Positions 1 to 5,233 of a DNA stretch of 5,233 bases are shown here, one piece after another (the first letter of the stretch is position 1; every line of letters starts with the position of its first letter). A model generated the notes under the pieces. The model made no database searches. It was not told the origin of the DNA and saw nothing but the letters and a program-made list of their open reading frames with translations. Origin of the DNA: JANOQP01 sp044227705 (GTDB lineage Bacteria; Bacteroidota; Bacteroidia; Chitinophagales; Saprospiraceae); NCBI GenBank assembly GCA_044227705.1, contig JBGAWE010000288.1, positions 1-5,233 on the forward strand, read 5' to 3'. The translations under genes were made by a program, and so were the position numbers.

Positions 1-760
1 GATGCTGACGACCCTTTTCCCCATGAAAGGAGAAGAAAAAGGCCAAAATCCGGCCATTTTGGAAAGGGAAATCGCCAGTTTGGGGAAAATTACGGCGGCC
101 GAGCGGCGAGTGATGTGGCTCTTTTCGCTCGTCGTGCTGGGTTGGGTGAGCGGCTCGTTCGTATGGTACGGCTGGTTCGACAAAGGCCTCGGCATCGGCG
201 ACACCGTCGTCGCACTCTGCGGCGCCCTGCTCCTCTTCCTCATCCCGGCCGACCGATTCTCCTCCGGCGAGAAACTCATGGACTGGAAGACCGCCGAGCG
301 CATTCCCTGGGGCATCCTCTTGCTGTTCGGCGGCGGGCTGGCCATCGCCCGGGGCTTCGATGCGAGCGGCCTTGCCCGCTGGATGGGCGACGGGATGGCC
401 TCGCTCGGCGGGCTGCCGCTGGCCGTTATTCTGTTTGCCGTGTTGGCCTTGACGGTCCTGTTGAGCGAGGTCGCGTCGAACATCGCCACCGCTTCGATGA
501 TGATGCCGGTGCTGGCCTCGCTGGCTGCTGCTATCGGGGTCCATCCCTTCGGGCTGCTGATGTCGGCGACGCTGGCGGCTTCTGTCGGCTTCATGCTGCC
601 CATCGCGACGGCGCCAAACACCATCGTCTTTTCCAGCGGCCACCTCTCGACGCGCGACATGATTCGAGCCGGTTTTTGGCTCGACCTGGCCTGCATACTA
701 CTGCTCATCGGGTTTGTTTTCGGGGCGATGCCGGTTGCTTGGGGAATCCGCATCAGGTAG
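1..760 (+). CDS. DASS/SLC13-family sodium:anion symporter, C-terminal half (5' end cut by window edge)
   Basis: Membrane carrier of the divalent anion:sodium symporter family, which moves dicarboxylates, citrate or sulfate with Na+ across the inner membrane. The visible 252 residues begin with a hydrophilic loop containing LGKITAAERRVMW (about 27-39), which matches the mid-protein loop of this family. About six or seven hydrophobic segments follow (near 38-56, 69-83, 104-118, 138-157, 165-205 and 226-246). Two family signatures are present: SNIATASMMMP (159-169), the second SNT-like Na+/substrate motif with Thr replaced by Ile, and LPIATAPNTIVF (199-210), followed by GHLSTRDMIRAG. Full-length members are about 450-500 residues, so roughly half is missing. 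The ATG at 2-4 is almost certainly internal rather than the start. The stop is TAG at 758-760. The substrate cannot be told from this half. The next gene begins 403 bases downstream, so an operon with it is unlikely. Confidence 0.88.
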   Translation, partial: MLTTLFPMKGEEKGQNPAILEREIASLGKITAAERRVMWLFSLVVLGWVSGSFVWYGWFDKGLGIGDTVVALCGALLLFLIPADRFSSGEKLMDWKTAERIPWGILLLFGGGLAIARGFDASGLARWMGDGMASLGGLPLAVILFAVLALTVLLSEVASNIATASMMMPVLASLAAAIGVHPFGLLMSATLAASVGFMLPIATAPNTIVFSSGHLSTRDMIRAGFWLDLACILLLIGFVFGAMPVAWGIRIR

Positions 761-1163
761 GTGGCCCGGGCGGTGGCAATCCTCTCGCCGGCAGGGCCCG
801 GCCCTGTACTACAGCCTGGCCCATGCGAGGCGGCGGGGGGGACAGATTGGCTGGGTGTTTTTCACACTCAGTCTTATCCGGTCTGCTTCTGTCCTCCCTA
901 GAAAAACCAACTCAAAAGGCTTCGAGCGTTTGACCCTGTTTCCCTGAAAAAATTTGCCCGTCCCACCATGCCCCTCGTTCTGCGGAAATCGCGTAGACTT
1001 GCCTCGCGTTTCTCCGCAAATCCCTTCCTCCCAAAGCCCGGCACAGCTCTCCCGCCCGGCTGGGCGACAATCCTTCCTCCCGACCAGTTTTTAATAAAAG
1101 ACACCTTCTGCGCGGCGGTCAAAACTGACCGGCCGGGCAGTATCCGTCACCCGCTTTCGAAAG
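761..1163. other. 403-base intergenic region, no supported gene
   Basis: No reading frame here resembles a protein I recognise; the short frames on both strands are arginine-rich or low-complexity and overlap the kinase start. Visible structure is slight. A perfect 6-bp hairpin lies at 792-806 (CAGGGC, loop CCG, GCCCTG). A 5-bp hairpin lies at 1053-1066 (CGCCC/GGGCG). A 6-bp hairpin lies at 1116-1131 (CGGTCA, loop AAAC, TGACCG), 33 bases before the kinase ATG. A near-duplicate TCC(C)TTCCTCCC occurs at 1021-1032 and 1071-1081. None has the T-tract of an intrinsic terminator. The kinase promoter presumably lies here. Confidence 0.6.
929..956 (+). promoter_or_regulatory. Weak Bacteroidota-type promoter candidate
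   Basis: TTTG at 929-932 and AAAATTTG at 949-956 resemble the Bacteroidota primary sigma factor elements (-33 TTTG and -7 TANNTTTG). The -7 box lacks the leading T, and the 16-base spacing is shorter than the usual 19-21 or so. If used, it would give a leader of about 200 bases before the kinase gene. This is a pattern match only. Confidence 0.15.
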
Positions 1164-1586
1164 ATGACCGCAACCTTCGACCGACCATCGGCCATTGTCA
1201 GTTCGACCGCGTTCGAGCCGCAGAAGCGCATCCTCCTTATCGAGGACAACCCGGCTGACGCCCGCCTTGTCGAGCTGTTTTTGGAGGAAACCGATTTGAT
1301 TTCCGTCAAGATTTTGAACAAACAGAGCCTGACCGAGGGCATCCAAGCGGCCCTCTCGGGCGAGCCGTTCGACGCCGTCATGCTCGACCTCACACTGCCC
1401 GACAGCCGGGGCTTCGAGACCCTCGAACGGTTCATGGATGCCCACCCTGGCTCAGAATGTCATCGTGATGACCGGCCTCGCCGACAAGAAACTCGGCCTC
1501 AAAGCTGTGCAGACCGGCGCGCAGGACTTCATCGTGAAAGGCTCACTCGACAGCGACCAGCTCGGAAAGTCGCTGCGCGCTATTAA
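1164..1586 (+). CDS. Piece 1 of the broken kinase: N-terminal receiver domain
   Basis: This ORF carries most of a CheY-like receiver: strand 1 KRILLIEDNPADARL with acidic residues Glu27/Asp28, and the phosphoacceptor Asp75 in FDAVMLDLTLPDSRGF. Good receiver sequence continues to LERFMDAHP (codons ending near 1448). After that this frame turns into Arg-rich sequence and stops at TAA 1584-1586. The missing second half of the fold (VIVMTG with the conserved Thr, FIVKG with the conserved Lys) is found one frame over from about 1450. An annotation program would probably call this as a 140-residue response regulator; its last 45 or so residues are an artefact of the shift. Confidence 0.6.
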   Translation: MTATFDRPSAIVSSTAFEPQKRILLIEDNPADARLVELFLEETDLISVKILNKQSLTEGIQAALSGEPFDAVMLDLTLPDSRGFETLERFMDAHPGSECHRDDRPRRQETRPQSCADRRAGLHRERLTRQRPARKVAARY

Positions 1587-3125
1587 TGAGCGCGGCGCGG
1601 TTTTGACGAGGCTGGAGGAGACGCAGCGCATCGCCCATATCGGCAGCTGGGAGTTCAACCGGTGCACCGACACGTTCACCGGCTCGACCGAGCTTTTCAG
1701 GATTTTTGACTTCAAACCGGAGCGGAAAACCCTAGCCGCCAGCGAGCTTTGGGGGAGAACCTCTTTTCCGATGTCGGCGAACTGCACGAGAGCGCCTTTC
1801 TCCTGGGCGAGTCGGAAATCGAGACCGAGTTCCTGACAGCTGCGGGCGAGCGGCATTTCGTCTTTTTGAAATGCCGTCGCGACGAGGGCGGCGACACCCT
1901 CTACGGCATCGCGCAGGATGTCAGCGAGCGGCGGCGAGGCGAGGATTTGCGAAAACAGCACGAGGTCGCACAGCAGGCGGCACGGATGAAGGAGCAGTTC
2001 ATCGCCTCGGTCAGCCACGAGATGCGGACGCCGATGAACGCCATCCTCGGCATGTCGAACCTTGTCCTCGGCTCCGAGCTCGGCGGCGAGCAGCGCGGGT
2101 ATGTTCAGAGCATCAAGCAATCCAGTGAAATCCTCCTCGGCATTGTCAACGATATCCTCGAAATCTCGACCCTCCAGAACGGCAAAATCGAGTTCGACCG
2201 GCGCCCCTTCGACCTGCAAGAAGTGCTGACGAACCTGATGAGCGTCATGCACTACAAGATAAACGAGAAGGCCCTGCGCCTCGACCTCGACATCGCTCCG
2301 GCCGTCCCGAGGGCGGTGCGCGGCGACAAATTGCGGCTCAACCAGGTGCTTTTCAACCTCGTCGGCAACGCCATCAAGTTCACCGACGAGGGTCATGTCC
2401 GCATCAAAGTCTCTGTCCATCAGAGCAGTTTCCTCCTTTTTGCAGTGGAAGACACCGGCATCGGCATCCCACAGGACAAGCTCGACGCGGTTTTTGAAAG
2501 TTTTACCCGGGTGAAATACAAAGACCGCCTTTTCGAGGGCACCGGCCTCGGCCTCTCCATCGCCCGAAACCTCGTGATTCAACAAAACGGCCGCATCTGG
2601 GCGGAGAGCGAGGTCGGGCGCGGCTCGCGCTTCTTTTTCCTGCTGCCGATGGAGGCGGCCGACCTTTCCGAAATCGCCGCGGCCGGCACGCCGATCCGGG
2701 ACAAAACGGCCACCGACCCGAACCGGGCATTCAATTTGCTCCTCGTCGAAGACCACAAAATGAACCAGCTCGTCGCCCGGAAAACGCTCGAGAAGAAGTT
2801 CCCCAACATCCGCCTGACCATCGCCGAGAACGGCCGCGAGGCCGTCGATTGGGTTGAAAAAGCATTGGTGACAAAGGAGATCGCCCCGTTCGACGTCGTT
2901 TTGATGGACATCCAGATGCCCGTCATGGACGGAAACGAGGCCACCGACTTTATCCGCCAAAACCTCGGCGAGGCGGGCCGTCGGCTGCCCATCCTCGCCA
3001 TGACGGCCCATGCGCACATCTCGAAAAACGGCCAGTTCCGCGAGCAGGGGTTCAACGACTACGTCCTCAAGCCTTTTGAGCCGGAGCAGCTCTTCGACAA
3101 AATCATGGAATACGGCTTCGCCTGA
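1164..3125 (+). CDS. Hybrid sensor histidine kinase, REC-PAS-HisKA-HATPase_c-REC, broken by two compensating frameshifts
   Basis: Taken across both frame breaks this is one protein of about 653 residues. In order it has an N-terminal receiver (about 21-140), a PAS sensor domain (about 150-245), the dimerisation/phosphoacceptor domain with His285, the ATP-binding domain (about 390-505), and a C-terminal receiver (about 525-650). No signal peptide or membrane helix is visible, so it should be cytoplasmic, sensing through PAS or through the first receiver. The chemistry would be autophosphorylation on His285, transfer to Asp582, then to the HPt protein encoded 29 bases downstream. The first and last parts share one frame and the middle part (about 1450-1752) is shifted by one. 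Homology-like continuity on both sides of each break favours sequencing or assembly indels, but a genuine pseudogene cannot be excluded. The ATG at 1164 gives a 20-residue lead before the receiver; the ribosome site (GAAAG) is weak, as is usual in Bacteroidota. Confidence 0.85.
1438..1836 (+). CDS. Piece 2 of the broken kinase: end of first receiver plus start of PAS domain
   Basis: From about 1450 this frame continues the receiver: NVIVMTGLADKK carries the conserved Thr (codon 1471-1473), and AQDFIVKGS carries the conserved Lys (codon 1537-1539). A short helical linker follows, then a PAS-type sensor beginning ETQRIAHIGSWEFNR and running through ELFRIFDFKPERK, a typical PAS_3-like opening. 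Sense is lost after SELWG (about 1752); the remaining frame to TGA 1834-1836 is unrelated Ser/Arg-rich sequence. The ATG at 1438 lies inside the receiver and is not a credible start. Confidence 0.55.
   Translation: MPTLAQNVIVMTGLADKKLGLKAVQTGAQDFIVKGSLDSDQLGKSLRAINERGAVLTRLEETQRIAHIGSWEFNRCTDTFTGSTELFRIFDFKPERKTLAASELWGRTSFPMSANCTRAPFSWASRKSRPSS
1441..1452 (+). other. Frameshift 1 in the kinase gene (apparent extra base)
   Basis: Receiver sequence runs in the initial frame through DAHP (to 1448) and resumes one base later as AQNVIVMTG. Removing one base in the stretch CCCACCCTGGCT restores a continuous receiver of normal length. The exact base cannot be fixed from sequence alone. Confidence 0.75.
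1749..3125 (+). CDS. Piece 3 of the broken kinase: PAS end, histidine kinase core and C-terminal receiver
   Basis: The largest intact piece (458 residues from a TTG that is probably not a real start). It finishes the PAS domain (GIAQDVSERR), then has a short helical linker and the H-box SVSHEMRTPMNAILGM with the phosphoacceptor His codon at 2016-2018. The N-box is NLVGNAIKF (Asn codon 2367). The G1 box is VEDTGIGIP (Asp codon 2451) and the G2 box is GTGLGLSIA (from 2538). The receiver starts LLLVEDHKMNQ. It has phosphoacceptor Asp in VLMDIQMPVMDG (codon 2907-2909), the conserved Thr in AMTA (codon 3003), and the conserved Lys in VLKPF (codon 3069). All catalytic residues of the kinase and receiver are present, so this part looks functional. 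The stop is TGA at 3123-3125. Confidence 0.85.
   Translation: MGENLFSDVGELHESAFLLGESEIETEFLTAAGERHFVFLKCRRDEGGDTLYGIAQDVSERRRGEDLRKQHEVAQQAARMKEQFIASVSHEMRTPMNAILGMSNLVLGSELGGEQRGYVQSIKQSSEILLGIVNDILEISTLQNGKIEFDRRPFDLQEVLTNLMSVMHYKINEKALRLDLDIAPAVPRAVRGDKLRLNQVLFNLVGNAIKFTDEGHVRIKVSVHQSSFLLFAVEDTGIGIPQDKLDAVFESFTRVKYKDRLFEGTGLGLSIARNLVIQQNGRIWAESEVGRGSRFFFLLPMEAADLSEIAAAGTPIRDKTATDPNRAFNLLLVEDHKMNQLVARKTLEKKFPNIRLTIAENGREAVDWVEKALVTKEIAPFDVVLMDIQMPVMDGNEATDFIRQNLGEAGRRLPILAMTAHAHISKNGQFREQGFNDYVLKPFEPEQLFDKIMEYGFA
1750..1755 (+). other. Frameshift 2 in the kinase gene (apparent missing G in a G-run)
   Basis: The PAS frame reads SELWG up to a run of five G (1751-1755), then continues coherently as ENLFSDVGELHES in the original frame. 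Adding one G to the run gives SELWGENLFSD with no gap or surplus residue, which is what a homopolymer miscount would produce. Confidence 0.75.
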
Positions 3126-3154
3126 ATCCAGCCAAACATCTATTTCTTGAGATC

Positions 3155-3502
3155 ATGCCAAACCACCACATCAACCTCAACTACCTCAACGAGATGACCG
3201 ACGGCGACGAGGACATGCGCCAGACGATGCTCGAGATGATTCTCGACGAGGTGCCCTCCGAGATGGAAAAGATGCGCGACCAATGGCTCTCCGGCGACCT
3301 CGCGGGGCTGAAGGAGACGAGCCACAAGATGAAAAGCACCCTCGCCTTCGTCGGCAACCGGCGGCTGACGGAGGCCAACGCGGCCGTCGAGCAAATCGCC
3401 CGGGGCAACGGTCAAGTGGCCAATTTGGCCAACCTCTTTTGGGACATCGAGGAGGAACTGCCGTTCGTTTTGAACGAGTTGGGGGCCGTCCTGGCTGTGT
3501 GA
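3155..3502 (+). CDS. HPt-domain phosphotransfer protein
   Basis: A 115-residue, all-helical, single-domain histidine phosphotransfer protein that shuttles phosphoryl groups between receiver domains. The signature is KETSHKMKSTLAFVG, with phosphoacceptor His57 (codon 3323-3325) and the conserved Lys60; the usual Gly after the Lys is Ser61. Upstream helices (NLNYLNEMTDGDEDMRQTML, then a Glu/Met-rich stretch) match the typical HPt opening 'L..l.gGD..f...ml..F'. The length is normal for a stand-alone HPt. It starts 29 bases after the hybrid kinase stop on the same strand, so the two are very likely co-transcribed. It is the obvious acceptor from the kinase's C-terminal receiver. There is no strong Shine-Dalgarno before the ATG, only TTGAGA at 3147-3152. 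The downstream response regulator is not in the window. Confidence 0.9.
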   Translation: MPNHHINLNYLNEMTDGDEDMRQTMLEMILDEVPSEMEKMRDQWLSGDLAGLKETSHKMKSTLAFVGNRRLTEANAAVEQIARGNGQVANLANLFWDIEEELPFVLNELGAVLAV

Positions 3503-3508
3503 ATTCGA

Positions 3509-3577
3509 CGCCAACACGGATGGCACGGAAAGGACATGGACGAACACAGATTTTTAGGAATCCGTGTTCGTCCATGC
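3509..3577. repeat. Intergenic AACACGGAT-type palindromic repeat between convergent genes
   Basis: Arms at 3535-3550 and 3561-3576 are complementary over 15 of 16 positions (13 bp uninterrupted, then one A-C mismatch) around the 10-base loop TTTTTAGGAA. The unit CCAACACGGAT at 3511-3521 recurs as CGAACACAGAT at 3541-3551 (30-base spacing). It occurs again on the opposite strand in the right arm as GAACACGGAT. It sits between the ends of the HPt gene and the VWA gene, so it could stop transcription from both sides, although no T-tract follows either arm. From memory, similar AACACGGATT-rich interspersed palindromes occur in many Bacteroidota and Chlorobi genomes. Confidence 0.6.
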
Positions 3578-3585
3578 TCCAACGG

Positions 3586-5233
3586 TCAGGCCCGAATGAC
3601 CATCACCTTCCCGCTTTGCCACTGGTTCCCTTTCAAAATCCGCAAAGTGTAGACCCCCTCGGGCAAGTCGCCGACCGCGACCGATTGAACGCCCGCGCCG
3701 GGCTTTTTCACCGAACGCACGGCCTGCCCGTCGGCGTTGTAAAGCGTCATCACATCGGCCTCGAAAGGCAGCTCGACATTGAATTCCGTCGAGGCCGGGT
3801 TGGGGTAAAAGGACGCGACGGCTTGCTCCTGCTGATTTTGCCCGTCGGGCTGGAAGCGGATTTCAGACTTTCCCTCACAGTTTTTCACCGTCGAATATTC
3901 CGTGATGATGCGCACGAGCAAATCATTAAGAAGCTCGACCTTGTACTCGTCGGTCGTCGGCTCGAGGTGCTTTCCGCCGATGCCCGAGTGGTCGGTGAGG
4001 AAGACGTAGCTGCCGTTGGTGGCCATGTCGAGAAACTTCATGAGCCATTCCGTCTCCTTTTGGATGCCGCTGGCGACGACTGGCACGACGCGGATTCCTT
4101 TCGCGGCGGCGGCCAAAATTGATTGTTGCAAAGAGGCTTTGACAGCCGCCTCGTCGTGCGGGCTTGCGTCGAGGACGAGAAAGCAGATGCGAGCCACCGC
4201 CTTCTCCGACCATTTTTGATGAAAGACAACTTCTTCGAGCGCCGAGTGGACAGCCTCGGGCCAGTCGCCACCGCCGTCGGCCGACTGCTTGCGGATGTAG
4301 TCGACAGTCTTTGAAACGTCGCTGTTCAGCCCGCTGGCTTTGACGAGGTAATCGTCCGTCACGTCCCGATAAAAGACGGAGCCGGTCCGCAGGGAGATGC
4401 CCGGATTCGCCGCTTGCGCCCTGCCCAAAACGTCAATCAACTCGCTCTGCAAATACCGAATCTCGTCGCCCATCGACCCCGTCGCATCGACGGCGAAGAC
4501 GATGTCGACGTTCTTCGGCGCGCCGCACTCGAAGTCCAGCTCGCGGCGGTTCAGGCCTTTTTCAAACGGGACGGGATGACCGAGGTCGATTTGCTTCCCA
4601 TTCATAATCGCCTGAGCCACAATGCTTTCGGGCAATTTCTCGCCGAAGAAGCCGGCCCAGCACTCAGCCTTGCCTGTGTTGTCGGTCTTTGCCTCCCAGA
4701 CGAGCGAACCGGCTTGGTCGAACATCTTGACCGTCGCATCGACGAGCGGGAAACCGCTCTTGTTGGTCAACAAAAAAGTGTAGCGGTTCTTCGGCTGGCA
4801 GAGCCACTTTTTTTGAAATGGCTCGGTCTCGCCGTCGGCGAGGAGGTCTGCCCAGTGCTTTCCCCAATGGTTCAGGTCGTTCCACTCGCCAGCGGTGAGG
4901 AGGCCTGCGCGGGGTTTTGGGCTCGTGGCAGGCCGCTCCATGTCATAGGTTTCGCCGTCGGCCATCTTTTTGGCGGCGGACTTGTCCATCGGCTCGCCCG
5001 TGTCGTCGCGGACGAGGCGGACTTTCTCCTCATAAGTCTCGGGTGAGAACTCGATTTCGGGCCGGTATTTCACCCCGTCGACGATGACGCCTTCATCAGA
5101 AACAGGCGCGGGAGGTGCCGCATAATCGACCGGGGCCTCGCTCGGGGCGGGGGGGGCTGGTTTTGCAGTCATCGTTGCAGGTCGGTCGGCGCGGGCTTTT
5201 CGCTTTTCAAAAGGCACTGCGCCCATCGCCCGG
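3586..5233 (-). CDS. Secreted VWA-domain protein with T9SS C-terminal sorting domain (N terminus cut by window edge)
   Basis: At least 546 residues. Counted from the ATG at 5224-5226, it starts with a Pro/Ala-rich linker (about 20-45). A GEWNDLNHWGKHW motif follows (about 112-124), which I recall from Bacteroidota VWA proteins. Then comes a beta-rich, Ig/carboxypeptidase-regulatory-like segment (about 148-240). The von Willebrand A domain (about 240-435) has MIDAS sequence DATGS (247-251), a Thr variant of DxSxS, plus FYRD (285-288) and GGGDWPEA (318-325), the set seen in VwkA-like VWA domains. The tail is a T9SS sorting domain (about 472-546) opening YPNPAS and ending EGVYTLRILKG...GKVMVIRA, which directs export across the outer membrane and often surface attachment. 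T9SS cargo needs a Sec signal peptide, and none is visible. The frame is open to the edge, so the true start lies upstream. The likely role is metal-dependent protein binding or adhesion at the surface; the ligand is unknown. Confidence 0.85.
   Translation of the reverse strand, partial: RAMGAVPFEKRKARADRPATMTAKPAPPAPSEAPVDYAAPPAPVSDEGVIVDGVKYRPEIEFSPETYEEKVRLVRDDTGEPMDKSAAKKMADGETYDMERPATSPKPRAGLLTAGEWNDLNHWGKHWADLLADGETEPFQKKWLCQPKNRYTFLLTNKSGFPLVDATVKMFDQAGSLVWEAKTDNTGKAECWAGFFGEKLPESIVAQAIMNGKQIDLGHPVPFEKGLNRRELDFECGAPKNVDIVFAVDATGSMGDEIRYLQSELIDVLGRAQAANPGISLRTGSVFYRDVTDDYLVKASGLNSDVSKTVDYIRKQSADGGGDWPEAVHSALEEVVFHQKWSEKAVARICFLVLDASPHDEAAVKASLQQSILAAAAKGIRVVPVVASGIQKETEWLMKFLDMATNGSYVFLTDHSGIGGKHLEPTTDEYKVELLNDLLVRIITEYSTVKNCEGKSEIRFQPDGQNQQEQAVASFYPNPASTEFNVELPFEADVMTLYNADGQAVRSVKKPGAGVQSVAVGDLPEGVYTLRILKGNQWQSGKVMVIRA
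5149..5156 (-). other. Eight-base C-run in the coding strand of the VWA gene
   Basis: The coding strand has eight consecutive C inside the Pro-rich KPAPPAPSE linker. The frame is open on both sides, and the other two minus-strand frames hit stops just upstream of it, so I read it as in frame. It is a natural slippage point and a place to check given the homopolymer indel in the neighbouring kinase gene. Confidence 0.5.

Noticed and set aside
792..806. CAGGGC-CCG-GCCCTG hairpin as a terminator for the symporter gene
   Set aside because: It has a strong small stem but no following T-tract (TACTACAGCC follows), so it cannot be supported as an intrinsic terminator.
115..933. Plus-strand open frame of 272 codons overlapping the symporter
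   Set aside because: Arg/His-rich shadow frame; the symporter frame has hydrophobic helices and family motifs.
898..1122. Minus-strand 74-codon frame in the gap before the kinase
   Set aside because: No recognisable domain, no clear ribosome site, and unremarkable composition; the evidence is too weak to call a gene.
1452..3017. Minus-strand open frame of 521 codons antisense to the kinase gene
   Set aside because: It mirrors the kinase codons in a GC-biased gene; its translation is Asp/Val/His-rich with no recognisable domain, while the plus strand carries all kinase motifs.
1164..3125. Programmed ribosomal frameshifting as the explanation of the kinase gene
   Set aside because: It would need two shifts in opposite directions within about 300 bases, and no convincing slippery heptamer or stimulatory structure is visible; paired indels are simpler.
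3283..4122. Plus-strand open frame of 279 codons across the HPt end, the gap and the VWA gene
   Set aside because: It runs through a real gene in the wrong frame, through the palindromic gap, and antisense to the VWA gene; its sequence is Arg/Gly/His-rich without a domain.
4414..5046. Plus-strand open frame of 210 codons antisense to the VWA gene
   Set aside because: No recognisable domain; it is explained by the codon bias of the opposite-strand gene, whose VWA and linker motifs are clear.

Overview
The window comes from a high-GC (about 60% by eye) bacterium. It is most likely a member of the Bacteroidota, because the protein at the right end finishes in a type IX secretion (T9SS/Por) C-terminal sorting domain, a system found almost only in that phylum and close relatives. 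The mix of a soluble REC-PAS-kinase-REC protein and a T9SS-exported von Willebrand A protein would fit the Saprospiria/Cytophagia side, but that finer placement is a guess.

Layout, left to right. (1) Positions 1-760, plus strand, hold the C-terminal half of a DASS/SLC13-type sodium:carboxylate (or sulfate) symporter, cut by the left edge. (2) Positions 761-1163 form a 403-base gap with no convincing gene, only a few small hairpins and a weak promoter-like match. (3) Positions 1164-3125, plus strand, encode a soluble hybrid sensor kinase, REC-PAS-HisKA-HATPase_c-REC, whose reading frame is broken twice. An apparent +1 near 1441-1452 and an apparent -1 in the G-run at 1750-1755 cancel out, so the domains are intact but only across three ORF pieces. 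(4) Positions 3155-3502, plus strand, 29 bases downstream, encode a stand-alone HPt phosphotransfer protein. (5) Positions 3503-3585 form a short gap between convergent genes that carries an imperfect 16-bp-arm palindrome built from repeated AACACGGAT-like units. (6) Positions 3586-5233, minus strand, hold a large secreted VWA-domain protein with a T9SS tail, cut at its N terminus by the right edge.

How the genes work together: the kinase and the HPt protein form a clear phosphorelay pair (kinase His to C-terminal REC Asp to HPt His). The final response regulator is not in the window, and the N-terminal REC of the kinase is a possible additional phosphoryl input. The symporter fragment and the VWA protein show no evident functional tie to the relay. 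The VWA gene converges on it from the other strand and the symporter is separated by 403 bases. I do not see a clearly new biological system. The points that most deserve a second look are the paired frameshifts, the palindromic repeat, and the VWA/T9SS protein.
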